The translations under genes were made by a program, and so were the position numbers. The notes under the pieces are model-generated. The model ran no database searches. It was not told the origin of the DNA and was given only the letters and a program-made list of their open reading frames with translations. Shown here in pieces: positions 47,151-56,068 of a DNA stretch of 64,000 nt; positions within the stretch are counted from its first letter, which is position 1; every line of letters begins with the position of its first letter. Origin of the DNA: Paenibacillus marchantiophytorum (GTDB lineage: Bacteria > Bacillota > Bacilli > Paenibacillales > NBRC-103111); assembly GCF_014640555.1 (NCBI RefSeq), contig NZ_BMHE01000002.1:107890-171889 (forward strand), written 5' to 3'.

Positions 47151-48278
47151 TCACGATTCGGGCCTTTCGGCTTTCCTTTCTTCCGCGTTTTTTGAACTTT
47201 GATTCAGCATCCACATGGCATATTCCAGCGGCCTTGAAACCGCCTTCTGATAGGTGGAACTTTCGCCAATTTTGTGGAATACTTCTCTGGAAGGTTTGGG
47301 ATTGACTTCGAGAAGCCAGACATGGCCGCTAGGATCTATGGCGATGTCCAACCCAAGCTCAACGAGCTTGCCGAATTTATTTTCTAGAAACTCAGCGAGC
47401 GTATGGGCAAAGCTGTTCATTTCCTTCTTAATGGCTTCAATTTTGCTGGATGAAGAGAAGCGATTGGATAATAATTTAGTTTGACTAACTGCGCTGCCGC
47501 CGCCGTGCAGGTTCGAGGTGATGCTGCGGTGTGGGCCGATGCGGCCTGCACAGCCGGTAACTTCCCATTCACCTCGGCCATTTTTCTGAATAAGCAGGCG
47601 ATAATCATGGACACGGCCGTCTTTCAACGTTACGCGGATTCCTTGCTGCACAACATAATCGGAACTTAGTTTCAGCGCATGCAGCTTAACCATAAGCTGC
47701 TTTTCTGTTGCTTTGTAAGGGGCTATGATGGTGCGCTGCTCATTCCTTCCTTGCAGTAAATAGAGATCTGAATCCAACTGCTCTATGCGCAGAATCCCTC
47801 TTCCCCCCGTGCCATTCTTGGGTTTCGCATAGATGAGCTTATGTCTTTTCAATGTTTTCACTAAATTTTGTACGGTGCTGAAGCGGACTGTTGCGGGCAA
47901 ATAAGGACGAATGCTCTCACTCTCGGAAAGAATTTGATGCATCGCCCATTTATTGGCTAAGGGTCTGCTCAGGAAAATTAGCTTCGAATGACGGTTTCGA
48001 AATGCTTTGAGCATGCGGTAATTCGCCGCGGCTTTGTACCTGCAGCGATCATAGATGACGGGCGGCATAGTGGTTCGCCGCCGGATCCATTTCCTCAAAC
48101 CGTGGTCGTAGGTTAAGGAGCGAACTGTATTGCCGCTTTCCACATCAACCGGGGAGAAAACTTCCACTTGAACACCGATTTTATTCCCTTCCTTGCTTAG
48201 CCTCTGGAAATAAGAGAGCTCCTCCAGCCGTGAGTTGCCTAAATAAATAGCGAGTACGCCCAGTCGTTGTGAAGACAA
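47151..48278 (-). CDS. YheC/YheD-family coat-associated ATP-grasp protein 1 (short form)
   Basis: 375 residues. Begins directly with the RLGVLAIYLGNSRLEE domain, without the N-terminal beta domain of YheD. ATP-grasp elements: YAKPKNGTGGRGILRIE (about 155), VVQQGIRVTLKDGRVHDYRLLIQKN, GLDIAIDPSGHVWLLEVNPKPSREVF. The family is associated with the endospore coat in Bacillus; its ligation substrate is unknown. TTG start with AAGGTG upstream. Last of five consecutive paralogues; 6-bp gap to the preceding one. Confidence 0.9.
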   Translation of the reverse strand: MSSQRLGVLAIYLGNSRLEELSYFQRLSKEGNKIGVQVEVFSPVDVESGNTVRSLTYDHGLRKWIRRRTTMPPVIYDRCRYKAAANYRMLKAFRNRHSKLIFLSRPLANKWAMHQILSESESIRPYLPATVRFSTVQNLVKTLKRHKLIYAKPKNGTGGRGILRIEQLDSDLYLLQGRNEQRTIIAPYKATEKQLMVKLHALKLSSDYVVQQGIRVTLKDGRVHDYRLLIQKNGRGEWEVTGCAGRIGPHRSITSNLHGGGSAVSQTKLLSNRFSSSSKIEAIKKEMNSFAHTLAEFLENKFGKLVELGLDIAIDPSGHVWLLEVNPKPSREVFHKIGESSTYQKAVSRPLEYAMWMLNQSSKNAEERKAERPES

Positions 48279-48284
48279 GCATAA

Positions 48285-49412
48285 TCACCTTCTTCTCCCA
48301 TTTTTCATTAAGTAGAGACTGTATCTAATAATACGTTCCAATGATTTCTGGCGAATGTTCGGTTCATCGAATTTCATCGGTTTGGAATTGGCCTCGAAGA
48401 ACCAGATATGCCCGTTCGTATCCACACCGATATCCATGGACATTTCACCGAGCTGGTTCCCGGACGATTTTTCGATTTGTGTAGCAAGCGTAACGGCAGC
48501 TTTCCGAACGCGCAATAAAATGCTTTTGGCTTCTTTGGCTCCGAAGGCAGCTGTCAGCAGCTTCAGCGGTTCGTCGATTGAGCCGCCGCGTGGGACGTGG
48601 GTCGTAATGCTGGCTTTGCCTGCAACGCGGGCACCTACCCCGGAGACGCTCCAAACACCTTTGCCCGTTTTTTGAATCAAAGCACGCAAATCGTAGGCCC
48701 GCTGTTTATAGCGGGTTAACATAATTCCCTGCTGAACGATATAGTCGTGGGAACCTCTGTGTTTATCCCACTCGGTCCAGACATCATCAGCCGAGCTGTG
48801 GTAACTATAGGTCATTTTCTTATCTTCCTGCCGACTTAACCGGTAGTGAGTTTGATCGTTTTTGGCCGTTAATCGCTCAATACGCATAATCCCTCTGCCA
48901 GCTTTGCCTTTGACAGGTTTCAGATAGAGCACAGGATGCTTGCGCAGCAGCTGCGTAATGTCTTTGGCTTCGCTTAATTGCAGCGTATCAGGCATATAGA
49001 TTTTACTTTCCTTGGCGCTGTTCAACCAACTAAACAACGTCCATTTGTTGAAGAAGGACGAATTGAATAACTGCACGCTGGAGCTGCGATTACAGGCTTG
49101 AATGGTTTGTTGGACCTCAGGCTTCATTTCCATTTTGCGATAAGGTATACGATTGTAAACAACTTGTGGAGCGGGAACGAGTTCCCTGCTCCATTTCTTA
49201 GCTGCCGGTTTAAATCTATAGCCATAGATATCTGAACCCGAGAGGTTAAAGTCTTTGGTTGTGATGACATAGACGTCAACACCGAGCTGTTCGCCCGTTT
49301 GAATCAAATCGAGAAAGTTGTTTAAATTACCGCGGAAGACTCGATTGCTATCCTTAACAGTGAGAATGCCAAGAGTAGGCTTTTGTCCTCTCTCATGCAG
49401 GATGAAGCCCAT
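48285..49412 (-). CDS. YheC/YheD-family coat-associated ATP-grasp protein 2 (short form)
   Basis: 375 residues from the ATG at 49412, which follows AAGGAGGG and overlaps the preceding stop by one base (TAATG). Elements: KPTLGILTVKDSNRVFRGN, KPVKGKAGRGIMRIERL, IVQQGIMLTRYKQRAYDLRALIQ, MSMDIGVDTNGHIWFFEANSKPMKFD. It keeps the EANSKP metal/ATP motif with Glu and Asn, so it is probably active. Tightly coupled within the cluster. Confidence 0.9.
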   Translation of the reverse strand: MGFILHERGQKPTLGILTVKDSNRVFRGNLNNFLDLIQTGEQLGVDVYVITTKDFNLSGSDIYGYRFKPAAKKWSRELVPAPQVVYNRIPYRKMEMKPEVQQTIQACNRSSSVQLFNSSFFNKWTLFSWLNSAKESKIYMPDTLQLSEAKDITQLLRKHPVLYLKPVKGKAGRGIMRIERLTAKNDQTHYRLSRQEDKKMTYSYHSSADDVWTEWDKHRGSHDYIVQQGIMLTRYKQRAYDLRALIQKTGKGVWSVSGVGARVAGKASITTHVPRGGSIDEPLKLLTAAFGAKEAKSILLRVRKAAVTLATQIEKSSGNQLGEMSMDIGVDTNGHIWFFEANSKPMKFDEPNIRQKSLERIIRYSLYLMKNGRRR

Positions 49413-50776
49413 TAGCTTTCCCTCCTTGAGCGGAAGCGACTCAGATAGAGGCAATGCTCGTAGATGTTTTGGATCGTAGCGACGTCCCCTTCTTTCAGGG
49501 AAGGGTGCTTAAAGATGGATCTTCCCGGTTTGGCATTGGCTTCGAACATCCAAATTTTCTCATTTTGATCGATCCCAATATCGAACCCGAGCTCTCCGAG
49601 CAAATGGTTGTAGTTGTTCTCGATGCCTTCCGCGAGTTTAATCGCGGTCTCTTTGGCATTCGTCAACACTTGTTCCGCGCGATTGCCATAGATCTGACGG
49701 AGTACTTGCTCCGGTGTCATTAACTGGCCTCCATTGCGAATATGGGTAGTGACGCTGCCTTTCCCTGATTTTTTGGCGCCAATGGCGGCAACGACCCAGT
49801 TGTTGCTCCCATTCTTCGTCAGGTGGAAACGGAAATCGATAGGACAGCTGTCAATTTCAATGAGGCGAATGCCTTGTTGGGCGACATAGTTGGTGAGGCG
49901 TCCGCGGCCTGTTCCCAGCATTTGCATCAAGCCATCAAATTTGCCGTAGCGTATGAGCACATTTTTGCCGCCTTTGCGATAGCGGACGAAGTAACCGCGT
50001 TTTGGGTTATACGTAACACGGAAAATACCGATCCCCAAGCTGCCTGCGGTTGGCTTCAGGTAAATGAATTTGTGTTTATCCAGCATTTCTTTGATTTGCT
50101 CGGCAGATGGGTTAATCCTTGATTCGGGAACGAAGCGGAAGGCATCGTCACCATCCAACATTTTATAAACATCCCACTTGTCAAAAAAGCTCCAGTTGAA
50201 GAGGGGGATGCCTCTTCGCACAAAACGATCTTTGAAGCCTTCCATACCTGCCGATTTTTCTGCTTTCCGACTGGATAACCGGTTGTAGACGACGTCTGGC
50301 AAGGGAAAGGTTTTACGAATCCAGCCGCCGCCTTCTTTGGGAATCATGCCAGTTACGGTTTCTTGAACCCAGTTCACATTCTTGGGGCTGAACGCGAAAA
50401 CAAAAGATTTGTTTGAACTCATATTGATAATCTGGCGAATAAAGCCCGTTTTGGTGCCGAAAGGAGACGTGCCATTCTCTACATTCGTAAGAATGCCAAT
50501 GATAGGGCCGATGCGAAGTTCTTTATTGCCCGTATTGGAAACCAGAACGCTTCCTGCTCGCGGAATACGCAAAGTTGCCATTAAAGAAAGCGGGATGTAC
50601 ATATGCTGACCACTTTTTTTGATCAGGCGGATCGGTAGATTGGTGGTTTTACTGCCGACCTTTACAGTAATCGATTTATTGCCGGTTAACCGTAAAGCTT
50701 TGACGAGTTCACTTGTTAAGTAGACCGATCTATCTGTTCGTTGTACGGCGTGGAGCATACACGTTGTCAAACTCAT
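49412..50776 (-). CDS. YheD-like coat-associated ATP-grasp protein 3 (long form)
   Basis: 454 residues. An N-terminal beta-rich domain of about 90 residues (SVYLTSELVKALRLTGNKSITVKVGSK...RAGSVLVSN) precedes IGPIIGILTNVENG and the ATP-grasp core: KPTAGSLGIGIFRV, VAQQGIRLIEIDSCPIDFRFHL, GFDIGIDQNEKIWMFEANAKPGRSIF. The domain order matches B. subtilis YheD. GGAGGG lies 7 bp before the ATG. First gene after the 17-bp palindrome, so it may head its own transcript. Confidence 0.9.
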   Translation of the reverse strand: MSLTTCMLHAVQRTDRSVYLTSELVKALRLTGNKSITVKVGSKTTNLPIRLIKKSGQHMYIPLSLMATLRIPRAGSVLVSNTGNKELRIGPIIGILTNVENGTSPFGTKTGFIRQIINMSSNKSFVFAFSPKNVNWVQETVTGMIPKEGGGWIRKTFPLPDVVYNRLSSRKAEKSAGMEGFKDRFVRRGIPLFNWSFFDKWDVYKMLDGDDAFRFVPESRINPSAEQIKEMLDKHKFIYLKPTAGSLGIGIFRVTYNPKRGYFVRYRKGGKNVLIRYGKFDGLMQMLGTGRGRLTNYVAQQGIRLIEIDSCPIDFRFHLTKNGSNNWVVAAIGAKKSGKGSVTTHIRNGGQLMTPEQVLRQIYGNRAEQVLTNAKETAIKLAEGIENNYNHLLGELGFDIGIDQNEKIWMFEANAKPGRSIFKHPSLKEGDVATIQNIYEHCLYLSRFRSRRES

Positions 50777-50816
50777 TAGGTTACCCTCCTAAACTTGTTG
50801 CCCTACGGGGCTTTCC

Positions 50817-50859
50817 GTGTCAAAACAGGCAGACATCACCCATCTGCCTGTTTTGACAC
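50817..50859 (-). terminator. 17-bp perfect palindromic hairpin within the YheC/D cluster
   Basis: GTGTCAAAACAGGCAGA pairs perfectly with TCTGCCTGTTTTGACAC around a 9-nt loop. It lies between paralogues 4 and 3 and probably ends the upstream two-gene transcript. The U-rich part is inside the stem rather than after it. Confidence 0.7.
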
Positions 50860-50877
50860 TTACCAGCGAAGCCAAGC

Positions 50878-52005
50878 TCAGCTCAGCTTTTTGTGTAGTA
50901 AAAATCCAGCATAATGTATGGGATTTGCAATTGCTTTTGTGCTTGCTTTGTCATTGTCCATGCGGGCAAAAATCGTCCGACCAGGCTTTGAGTTCACTTC
51001 CAGAATCCATACGCGCCCGTCGGCATCAATGCCGAGGTCGATCCCCAGCTCAGCCAGACGTCCATGATGGGTTTCGAGTACATGAGGAATACGGCTGGAG
51101 AGGCTCCTTAGCGTTTCAATAAGTGCCGCCGCTCTAGCTGTTCCGAATTCTTTGGTAAGGAATTGGGAGACTTCCTCAGCGGTACCGCCTCCGTGCAGGT
51201 TGGATGTGATGCTGCCCGGCTTGCCGATCCGCACGGCCATTCCAGTGCTTTCCCATAAACCCTGGCCGTTTTTCTGCACAAGGGAGCGAACATCATAGGC
51301 CATGCCCTGAGAGGAATGTAGGGTCAGATATTCTTGGATAAGGTAGGGACGTGTTCCAATCGTCGTGCGAAGCCAACCCCAGCAAGCATCGAAATGATGA
51401 AAATGATGCTCGATAGAGCGGTTATGAGCATCGCGTCCTTTTATATGAAAGGTCTCATTGCCTTCCGGTGTCCTTAGATGATGAAGGTGTAAAGCGCCTC
51501 GGCCCTGACTGCCGCCTTGAGGCTTAAGGAAGATATCGCTCCTTGTTTCGAGCCAGCGTTTTAACTGTAAACGGCTTGTAAGCAGACTCGTTTCGGGTAA
51601 ATAGAGGTGCAGAGCACGATCTTTCTGCAGGATTTGACCTACTTCCCACTTCCCGCTTAAACCGTAGCCAAGAAAGCGAATATGAGGCATTTCACGAAGC
51701 TTGCTCACATGGTGACGGTATTGTTGGTAGCTGCGCTTATTGCTGAAGAAGCAACGATCATAGATGAGGGAGGGGAGTGGGAAGAGCTTCATGATCCATT
51801 CTTTTTTTTCAAACGCATAGCTGTATCCTCGCACTAAACCTTGCTGCCAATCGATACGATTCGGAGAGAACACGAATACCTCCAACCCCTCCTCGGCACC
51901 ATGATACGTAAGATGCTTGTAGAAGTCCGAACTTGCAAAGGGCAGCTCTCGATTCAATTCCGTCACCATAATCCCCAGTAAGGGACGTTGTGCGCTTTGC
52001 CGCAT
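50878..52005 (-). CDS. YheC/YheD-family coat-associated ATP-grasp protein 4 (short form)
   Basis: 375 residues, YheC-like, beginning RPLLGIMVTELNRELPFASSDFYKH. ATP-grasp elements: LKPQGGSQGRGALHLHHL, YLIQEYLTLHSSQGMAYDVRSLVQ, GIDLGIDADGRVWILEVNSKPGRTIF. It starts 9 bp after the stop of paralogue 5 behind GAGGTGAG, so the two are co-transcribed. Confidence 0.9.
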   Translation of the reverse strand: MRQSAQRPLLGIMVTELNRELPFASSDFYKHLTYHGAEEGLEVFVFSPNRIDWQQGLVRGYSYAFEKKEWIMKLFPLPSLIYDRCFFSNKRSYQQYRHHVSKLREMPHIRFLGYGLSGKWEVGQILQKDRALHLYLPETSLLTSRLQLKRWLETRSDIFLKPQGGSQGRGALHLHHLRTPEGNETFHIKGRDAHNRSIEHHFHHFDACWGWLRTTIGTRPYLIQEYLTLHSSQGMAYDVRSLVQKNGQGLWESTGMAVRIGKPGSITSNLHGGGTAEEVSQFLTKEFGTARAAALIETLRSLSSRIPHVLETHHGRLAELGIDLGIDADGRVWILEVNSKPGRTIFARMDNDKASTKAIANPIHYAGFLLHKKLS

Positions 52006-52014
52006 GATCTCACC

Positions 52015-53391
52015 TCAGAATTTCGCCAGATACCGTGCATATTGCACGATTTGCTTGACGGATGGCCTTATTTTGCGTTCATTATTCAGGGCGGTATTGT
52101 CATCCTTGGATGGTTTGGAGTTGACTTCGAGCAACCAGACTTTCCCCGATATATCAACAGCCAAGTCAATCCCGAGTTCGCCAAAATGGAAAGGGATTTG
52201 GGTTTCGATGCCTTTGGCGATGTCCAAAGAAGCTTTGCGCAAACGGGCTGTAATGGCGACACGTGTGGCTGACGAGAACGATGTTTTGGCAAGCGCGCCT
52301 GAAACTGTGGTCAGGCTTCCGCCACGCGCCAGGTTTGAAACGAAATGCTGAGTGCCTGCGATGCGTCCAACGATGGAGGTAATGTCCCATTGACCTGTGG
52401 CGCCTCGCTGAACGAGTGCTCGGAAATCGACAGGATTCCCATCGGCCGTGATGAGATCAAGCCCTTGCTGCAGTTGGTATCGTTGTGCCTTGAGCTTGCC
52501 GGACAAGGCTTGGAAGACAGCCGTTAACGAAGGGAAGGCCTGCCTGCGAACGCCGGAGAGATTGGTGAAATGGCAGGCATACGAATTGGCCGATTCCTTG
52601 CGAATACGGATAATGCCTTTGCCCAGACTTCCGGTAATCGGTTTAAGGAACAGGACCGGATGACGGGCTGCCATAGATTTCAACATCTGATAGTTTTTAA
52701 ATAGATAAGATTCGGGTAAGTATCCATGTAGGCTGTTATCTTTGCGCAATGCTTGAAATACTTCCGTTTTGTCTAAATATTTTTCATTGAAGATATCCGT
52801 TTCATAACGGGCTTTGACATCTTTCATGAATTGTTGGACATTCGCTCTGTTCTCGAATCTGCGCGAGGTGAGCCGATTGTAAATCACATTGGGAATCGGA
52901 AACGTTTTTTTGCTCCATGAACCATTGGAATACGAATAGGCGGACAGGGATTGGGCATTGGCCCGCATTTCATTTGGTGGGAAAAAGCATACAACAGCAC
53001 CAAATTGTCCACACGCCTCCGTCATTTCTTTACAAAAAGCGGTGATAGCACCGAATGGGCGATCCTGTGAACTCGCATAAACGCGGCTAATCATAACGCC
53101 AATCAGAGGTCCAATCGACAAGGTGCCCGTACTTTGCCTATAATGAAGATTAAGGTGAGCTCCTTGATGCAGACCGATTTTGGAGGCGATCGCAGGATTT
53201 AATCGTAAGTTGTTCGACGTAGCGGCTGTAACCACTTTGACATCCTGTTTAGCTGAGCCAAATCGCATGGTAATCGTTTGATTGGACGGAACTTTCCATT
53301 TTTTTGCAATGGCTTCACTTAGAACAACGGTCCGATCATCCAAATAGATGCTGGTGCCTTGAATGGATATTCCAACTTTCGTCCTGGTCAA
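52015..53391 (-). CDS. YheD-like coat-associated ATP-grasp protein 5 (long form)
   Basis: 458 residues from the TTG at 53391, preferred because AAGGAG lies 9 bp upstream and the length then equals YheD; the frame is open for 30 more codons without a site. N-terminal beta domain (TSIYLDDRTVVLSEAIAKKWKVP), IGPLIGVMISRVYA, then ATP-grasp: KPITGSLGKGIIRI, QLQQGLDLITADGNPVDFRALVQ, GIDLAVDISGKVWLLEVNSKPSKDD. First gene of the leftward cluster. Confidence 0.9.
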   Translation of the reverse strand: MTRTKVGISIQGTSIYLDDRTVVLSEAIAKKWKVPSNQTITMRFGSAKQDVKVVTAATSNNLRLNPAIASKIGLHQGAHLNLHYRQSTGTLSIGPLIGVMISRVYASSQDRPFGAITAFCKEMTEACGQFGAVVCFFPPNEMRANAQSLSAYSYSNGSWSKKTFPIPNVIYNRLTSRRFENRANVQQFMKDVKARYETDIFNEKYLDKTEVFQALRKDNSLHGYLPESYLFKNYQMLKSMAARHPVLFLKPITGSLGKGIIRIRKESANSYACHFTNLSGVRRQAFPSLTAVFQALSGKLKAQRYQLQQGLDLITADGNPVDFRALVQRGATGQWDITSIVGRIAGTQHFVSNLARGGSLTTVSGALAKTSFSSATRVAITARLRKASLDIAKGIETQIPFHFGELGIDLAVDISGKVWLLEVNSKPSKDDNTALNNERKIRPSVKQIVQYARYLAKF

Positions 53392-53598
53392 TAGCGAACA
53401 CTCCTTCCAGCATGAGAAACCCCTATCGAGGCCATTCAAGGATGATCGACCGCGTTTAAAGGTAGGGTTTATTGCCAACAAGCAAAGTAAACTACTCCAT
53501 CATATGAGGACATATATCCCTTGGTGCTTATGTATATGCCTGAAAGTGCAGTAGGAAAAGCCCAACCATAAAGGAGACAAATGAGGAGGAAGTCGAGT

Positions 53599-53934
53599 AT
53601 GAACGTACATGATAAAGCGTATGAATTGGCTAATGCCATCAAGACTAGCACAGAATACCAGGATATGAAGGAAAGCCGCGCTCAAGTTGATCAAGATTCA
53701 TCCAGCAAAAGTTTGTTGGAAGATTTCCGTTTGCGTCAAAATGAGCTTCAACAGCAAATGGCTGGAGGCCAAATGCCGCCGGAAGAGGAGATGGAACAAC
53801 TGCAGAAGCTGTACGAGCAGCTTGCGCTAAACCCGCGAATCAATCAGTTGTTCGATGCGGAGCGCAGGTTATCTGTGGTGCTGGAAGATGTGCAGCGAAT
53901 TATCGCAGAACCATTGCAAGCGATGCTGAAATAA
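53599..53934 (+). CDS. yheA: YheA (UPF0342, YlbF/YmcA-like) protein
   Basis: 111 residues, all-helical, with the pattern NVHDKAYELANAIKTSTEYQDMKESRAQVDQD and QNELQQQMAGGQMPPEEEMEQLQKLYEQL. It belongs to the YlbF/YmcA-related family. In B. subtilis yheA also lies beside yheC/yheD, so synteny is conserved; here it is divergent from the cluster. The ATG at 53599 has GGAGG 8 bp upstream; one six codons earlier does not. Confidence 0.9.
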   Translation: MNVHDKAYELANAIKTSTEYQDMKESRAQVDQDSSSKSLLEDFRLRQNELQQQMAGGQMPPEEEMEQLQKLYEQLALNPRINQLFDAERRLSVVLEDVQRIIAEPLQAMLK

Positions 53935-53939
53935 AGAAG

Positions 53940-53987
53940 AGGCTATCCGTTAAGTAGTTAATCTACTTAAAGGGGTAGCCTTTTTTT
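53940..53987 (+). terminator. Terminator after yheA
   Basis: AGGCTATCC / GGGGTAGCCT outer stem enclosing TTAAGTAG / CTACTTAA, followed by a 7-nt T-run. Confidence 0.88.
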
Positions 53988-54089
53988 AGTTAATTTTCAG
54001 TTACTATTAAGGGGAAATTCAGACGATGTAAGGCCGTATTGATTATAATGAAATCAAGCCCATGCAGGCAGAGCGGAGGTACGATTGCT

Positions 54090-54377
54090 ATGAAAAAAAC
54101 CAAATGGACCAAATGGCAGCTGGGGATTGTTATCGCAGCTATTCTCTTTTATTTATTTCAAGAAGTAAAAGCAAGTCCTCAATTTCTTGCAGCTGTCACG
54201 GCCGCTAGCTTGTCCCAAGGGCAGAAGGCCCCTGTAACCGTGCAAAAGGAAACGGATACTACGCGGGTTACGGGCCGTACGAATACGAGGATTAGGAATC
54301 AGGATCAGGCGGCGAGCGGTAGGTCGGAATCTTCGCCATCAACGAAGAAAGCCCATACCAGAAGTCAAGCTTCTTAA
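54090..54377 (+). CDS. Small single-pass membrane protein upstream of apbE
   Basis: 95 residues from the ATG at 54090 (CGGAGG upstream). KWQLGIVIAAILFYLFQEVKA is one membrane helix near the N-terminus. The outside tail is short and rich in Thr, Arg, Gln and Ser. No FMN_bind motif ([S/T]GA[T/S] in a Dx context) is present, so it is not an obvious ApbE substrate. It lies 21 bp before apbE and is probably co-transcribed. Confidence 0.65.
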   Translation: MKKTKWTKWQLGIVIAAILFYLFQEVKASPQFLAAVTAASLSQGQKAPVTVQKETDTTRVTGRTNTRIRNQDQAASGRSESSPSTKKAHTRSQAS

Positions 54378-54398
54378 TCATCAAGGAGTTGAGGGGAC

Positions 54399-55379
54399 AT
54401 GCATCAAACGATAAGCTTTCGGGCGATGAATACACAGATTCAAGTTCTGGTTGAACCCAAGAGTGAGGGAGTAAATCTGGCACCGCATATCAGGCAGTAT
54501 TTTGCAAATGCGGAGGTAAGGTTCAGTCGATTTCTCCCGGATAGTGAATGCTCATATCTTAATCGCCATGCAGGGAGTCGCTGTCTGATTTCGCTGGAGA
54601 TGGCCGAGCTGCTGGAACAGTCTCAGCATCATTACGAACGGACAGAAGGCATATTCACGATTGCCATCCTGCCGGCCCTTGAGCGTGCTGGCTATGTTGG
54701 CAGCTTCGAAACGTTGCAGCAGCATGAGATAGAAAGGTTCACCGATTCCGATCCGTTGATCCCCTTTTCTGCCAAACATACGCAGCTCGACTATGATAGA
54801 AATATGCAATCGGTCCTGTTAACCTCACAACAGCGAATCGACCTAGGCGGTATAGGCAAAAGCTGGACCGTGCAAGGATTGGCTGCCGATCTTCGCAGCG
54901 ACTGGCAGGTACAGAGAGGGCTTATACAGGCAGGCGGAGATGTTGAAGTTTGGGGAGGCGCTTCGGATACGGAGCCATGGGTGATTGCCGTTGCTAATCC
55001 GCAAAGTGAATACCCAGTGGATGAAGCGCTGCTTTTGATGAGGGACGGAGCTATAGCGACATCCAGCACACAGCGCAGGCGCTGGGAGACGAGCGAAGGA
55101 AGCATGCATCATCTTATTGATCCTCGCACGATGGCACCTAGTCAGTCTTCCGTGGTTCAGTGCTCAGTAGTCGGAGCGCATTTGGTGGATTGCGAAATTT
55201 GGGCCAAGGTCATCTGCATCCTAGGTATCGAAGAGGGGATTGCGCTATTTAAACGGAAAACAGAACGAATGGAAGCCATTATTTATACTAATGATGGGGC
55301 AGTTCATCATGTAAAGCCTGCTGCGAAGTGGTTCTATGGCGAATGGATCGGTCTGCGCGCAGATGAAGTGCATGAATAA
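54399..55379 (+). CDS. apbE: ApbE-like FAD:protein FMN transferase
   Basis: 326 residues. ApbE motifs: RFSRFLPDSECSYLNRH near 39, RIDLGGIGKSWTVQGLAADL near 148, IQAGGDVEVWGG, and MHHLIDPRTMAP. Such enzymes attach FMN covalently to Thr/Ser of target proteins. No signal peptide or lipobox is visible at the N-terminus (HQTISFRAMNTQIQVLVEP), so it may act in the cytosol, unlike typical exported lipoprotein ApbE. It sits in an operon with a haem membrane protein (23 bp downstream). Confidence 0.85.
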   Translation: MHQTISFRAMNTQIQVLVEPKSEGVNLAPHIRQYFANAEVRFSRFLPDSECSYLNRHAGSRCLISLEMAELLEQSQHHYERTEGIFTIAILPALERAGYVGSFETLQQHEIERFTDSDPLIPFSAKHTQLDYDRNMQSVLLTSQQRIDLGGIGKSWTVQGLAADLRSDWQVQRGLIQAGGDVEVWGGASDTEPWVIAVANPQSEYPVDEALLLMRDGAIATSSTQRRRWETSEGSMHHLIDPRTMAPSQSSVVQCSVVGAHLVDCEIWAKVICILGIEEGIALFKRKTERMEAIIYTNDGAVHHVKPAAKWFYGEWIGLRADEVHE

Positions 55380-55402
55380 ATTGTGAAGGGAGGAGATTAA
55401 TC

Positions 55403-55975
55403 ATGATTCAATGGCTGGTTGATTTACCTACATGGTCGCTTATTCGCATATTTGGCATCCTCTCCTATCTCAGTCTATTTGTAGGAATGGCTATCGGAAT
55501 TTCCAATAGTTTTCCTTACTGGAAAGGCCTCAAGAAAGCCCAAATGCTTCGCTGGCATACATATGCCAATTATACGGGAACATCACTGGCTTTAGCGCAT
55601 ACGATCCTGTTAATTATAGATGCGTACATGCCTTTCGAGTGGAAAGAAATTTTGATCCCGTTTACCGCTAAGCAATCGACAGGGCTGAACGGTATGGGGA
55701 CAATCGCGGCATATGGCTTGCTGCTACTCATTCTAACAACGGATCTTCGCAACAAGTTACGAAGGAAGCTGTGGTTGGCTTTTCACATGCTGTCGTATCC
55801 GATCTTTCTTCTAGCTTTGCTGCATGGATTGTTCATTGGAACAGACAGCTCGAATGTGTGGATCAAAACCATGTATATCAGCACCTTTCTCCTATTGGTC
55901 GGTTTAACAGCCGCTCGTGTGTTTATAGGTTCCCGCAAACGTCAAGTCGTCAAGCCGAAAGTGTATCAGGCATAG
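55403..55975 (+). CDS. Ferric-reductase-like transmembrane haem protein
   Basis: 190 residues with five or six membrane helices. Four candidate haem-ligand histidines lie in pairs: RWHTYANY and LALAHTILL, then LAFHMLSYP and LALLHGLF, the arrangement of the ferric reductase-like domain with two b haems. It likely carries electrons across the membrane. The gene order small TM protein, ApbE, haem protein suggests a flavin-based extracytoplasmic electron transfer unit. GGGAGGAG precedes the ATG. Confidence 0.82.
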   Translation: MIQWLVDLPTWSLIRIFGILSYLSLFVGMAIGISNSFPYWKGLKKAQMLRWHTYANYTGTSLALAHTILLIIDAYMPFEWKEILIPFTAKQSTGLNGMGTIAAYGLLLLILTTDLRNKLRRKLWLAFHMLSYPIFLLALLHGLFIGTDSSNVWIKTMYISTFLLLVGLTAARVFIGSRKRQVVKPKVYQA

Positions 55976-56068
55976 TCAATCGAGCGTTCCTATTTCTACG
56001 AATAGGGACGTTTTGTGCGAGTGGATATTGCGAAACATGTCGGAAATGTCTATAGTTAAAGGGTATTT

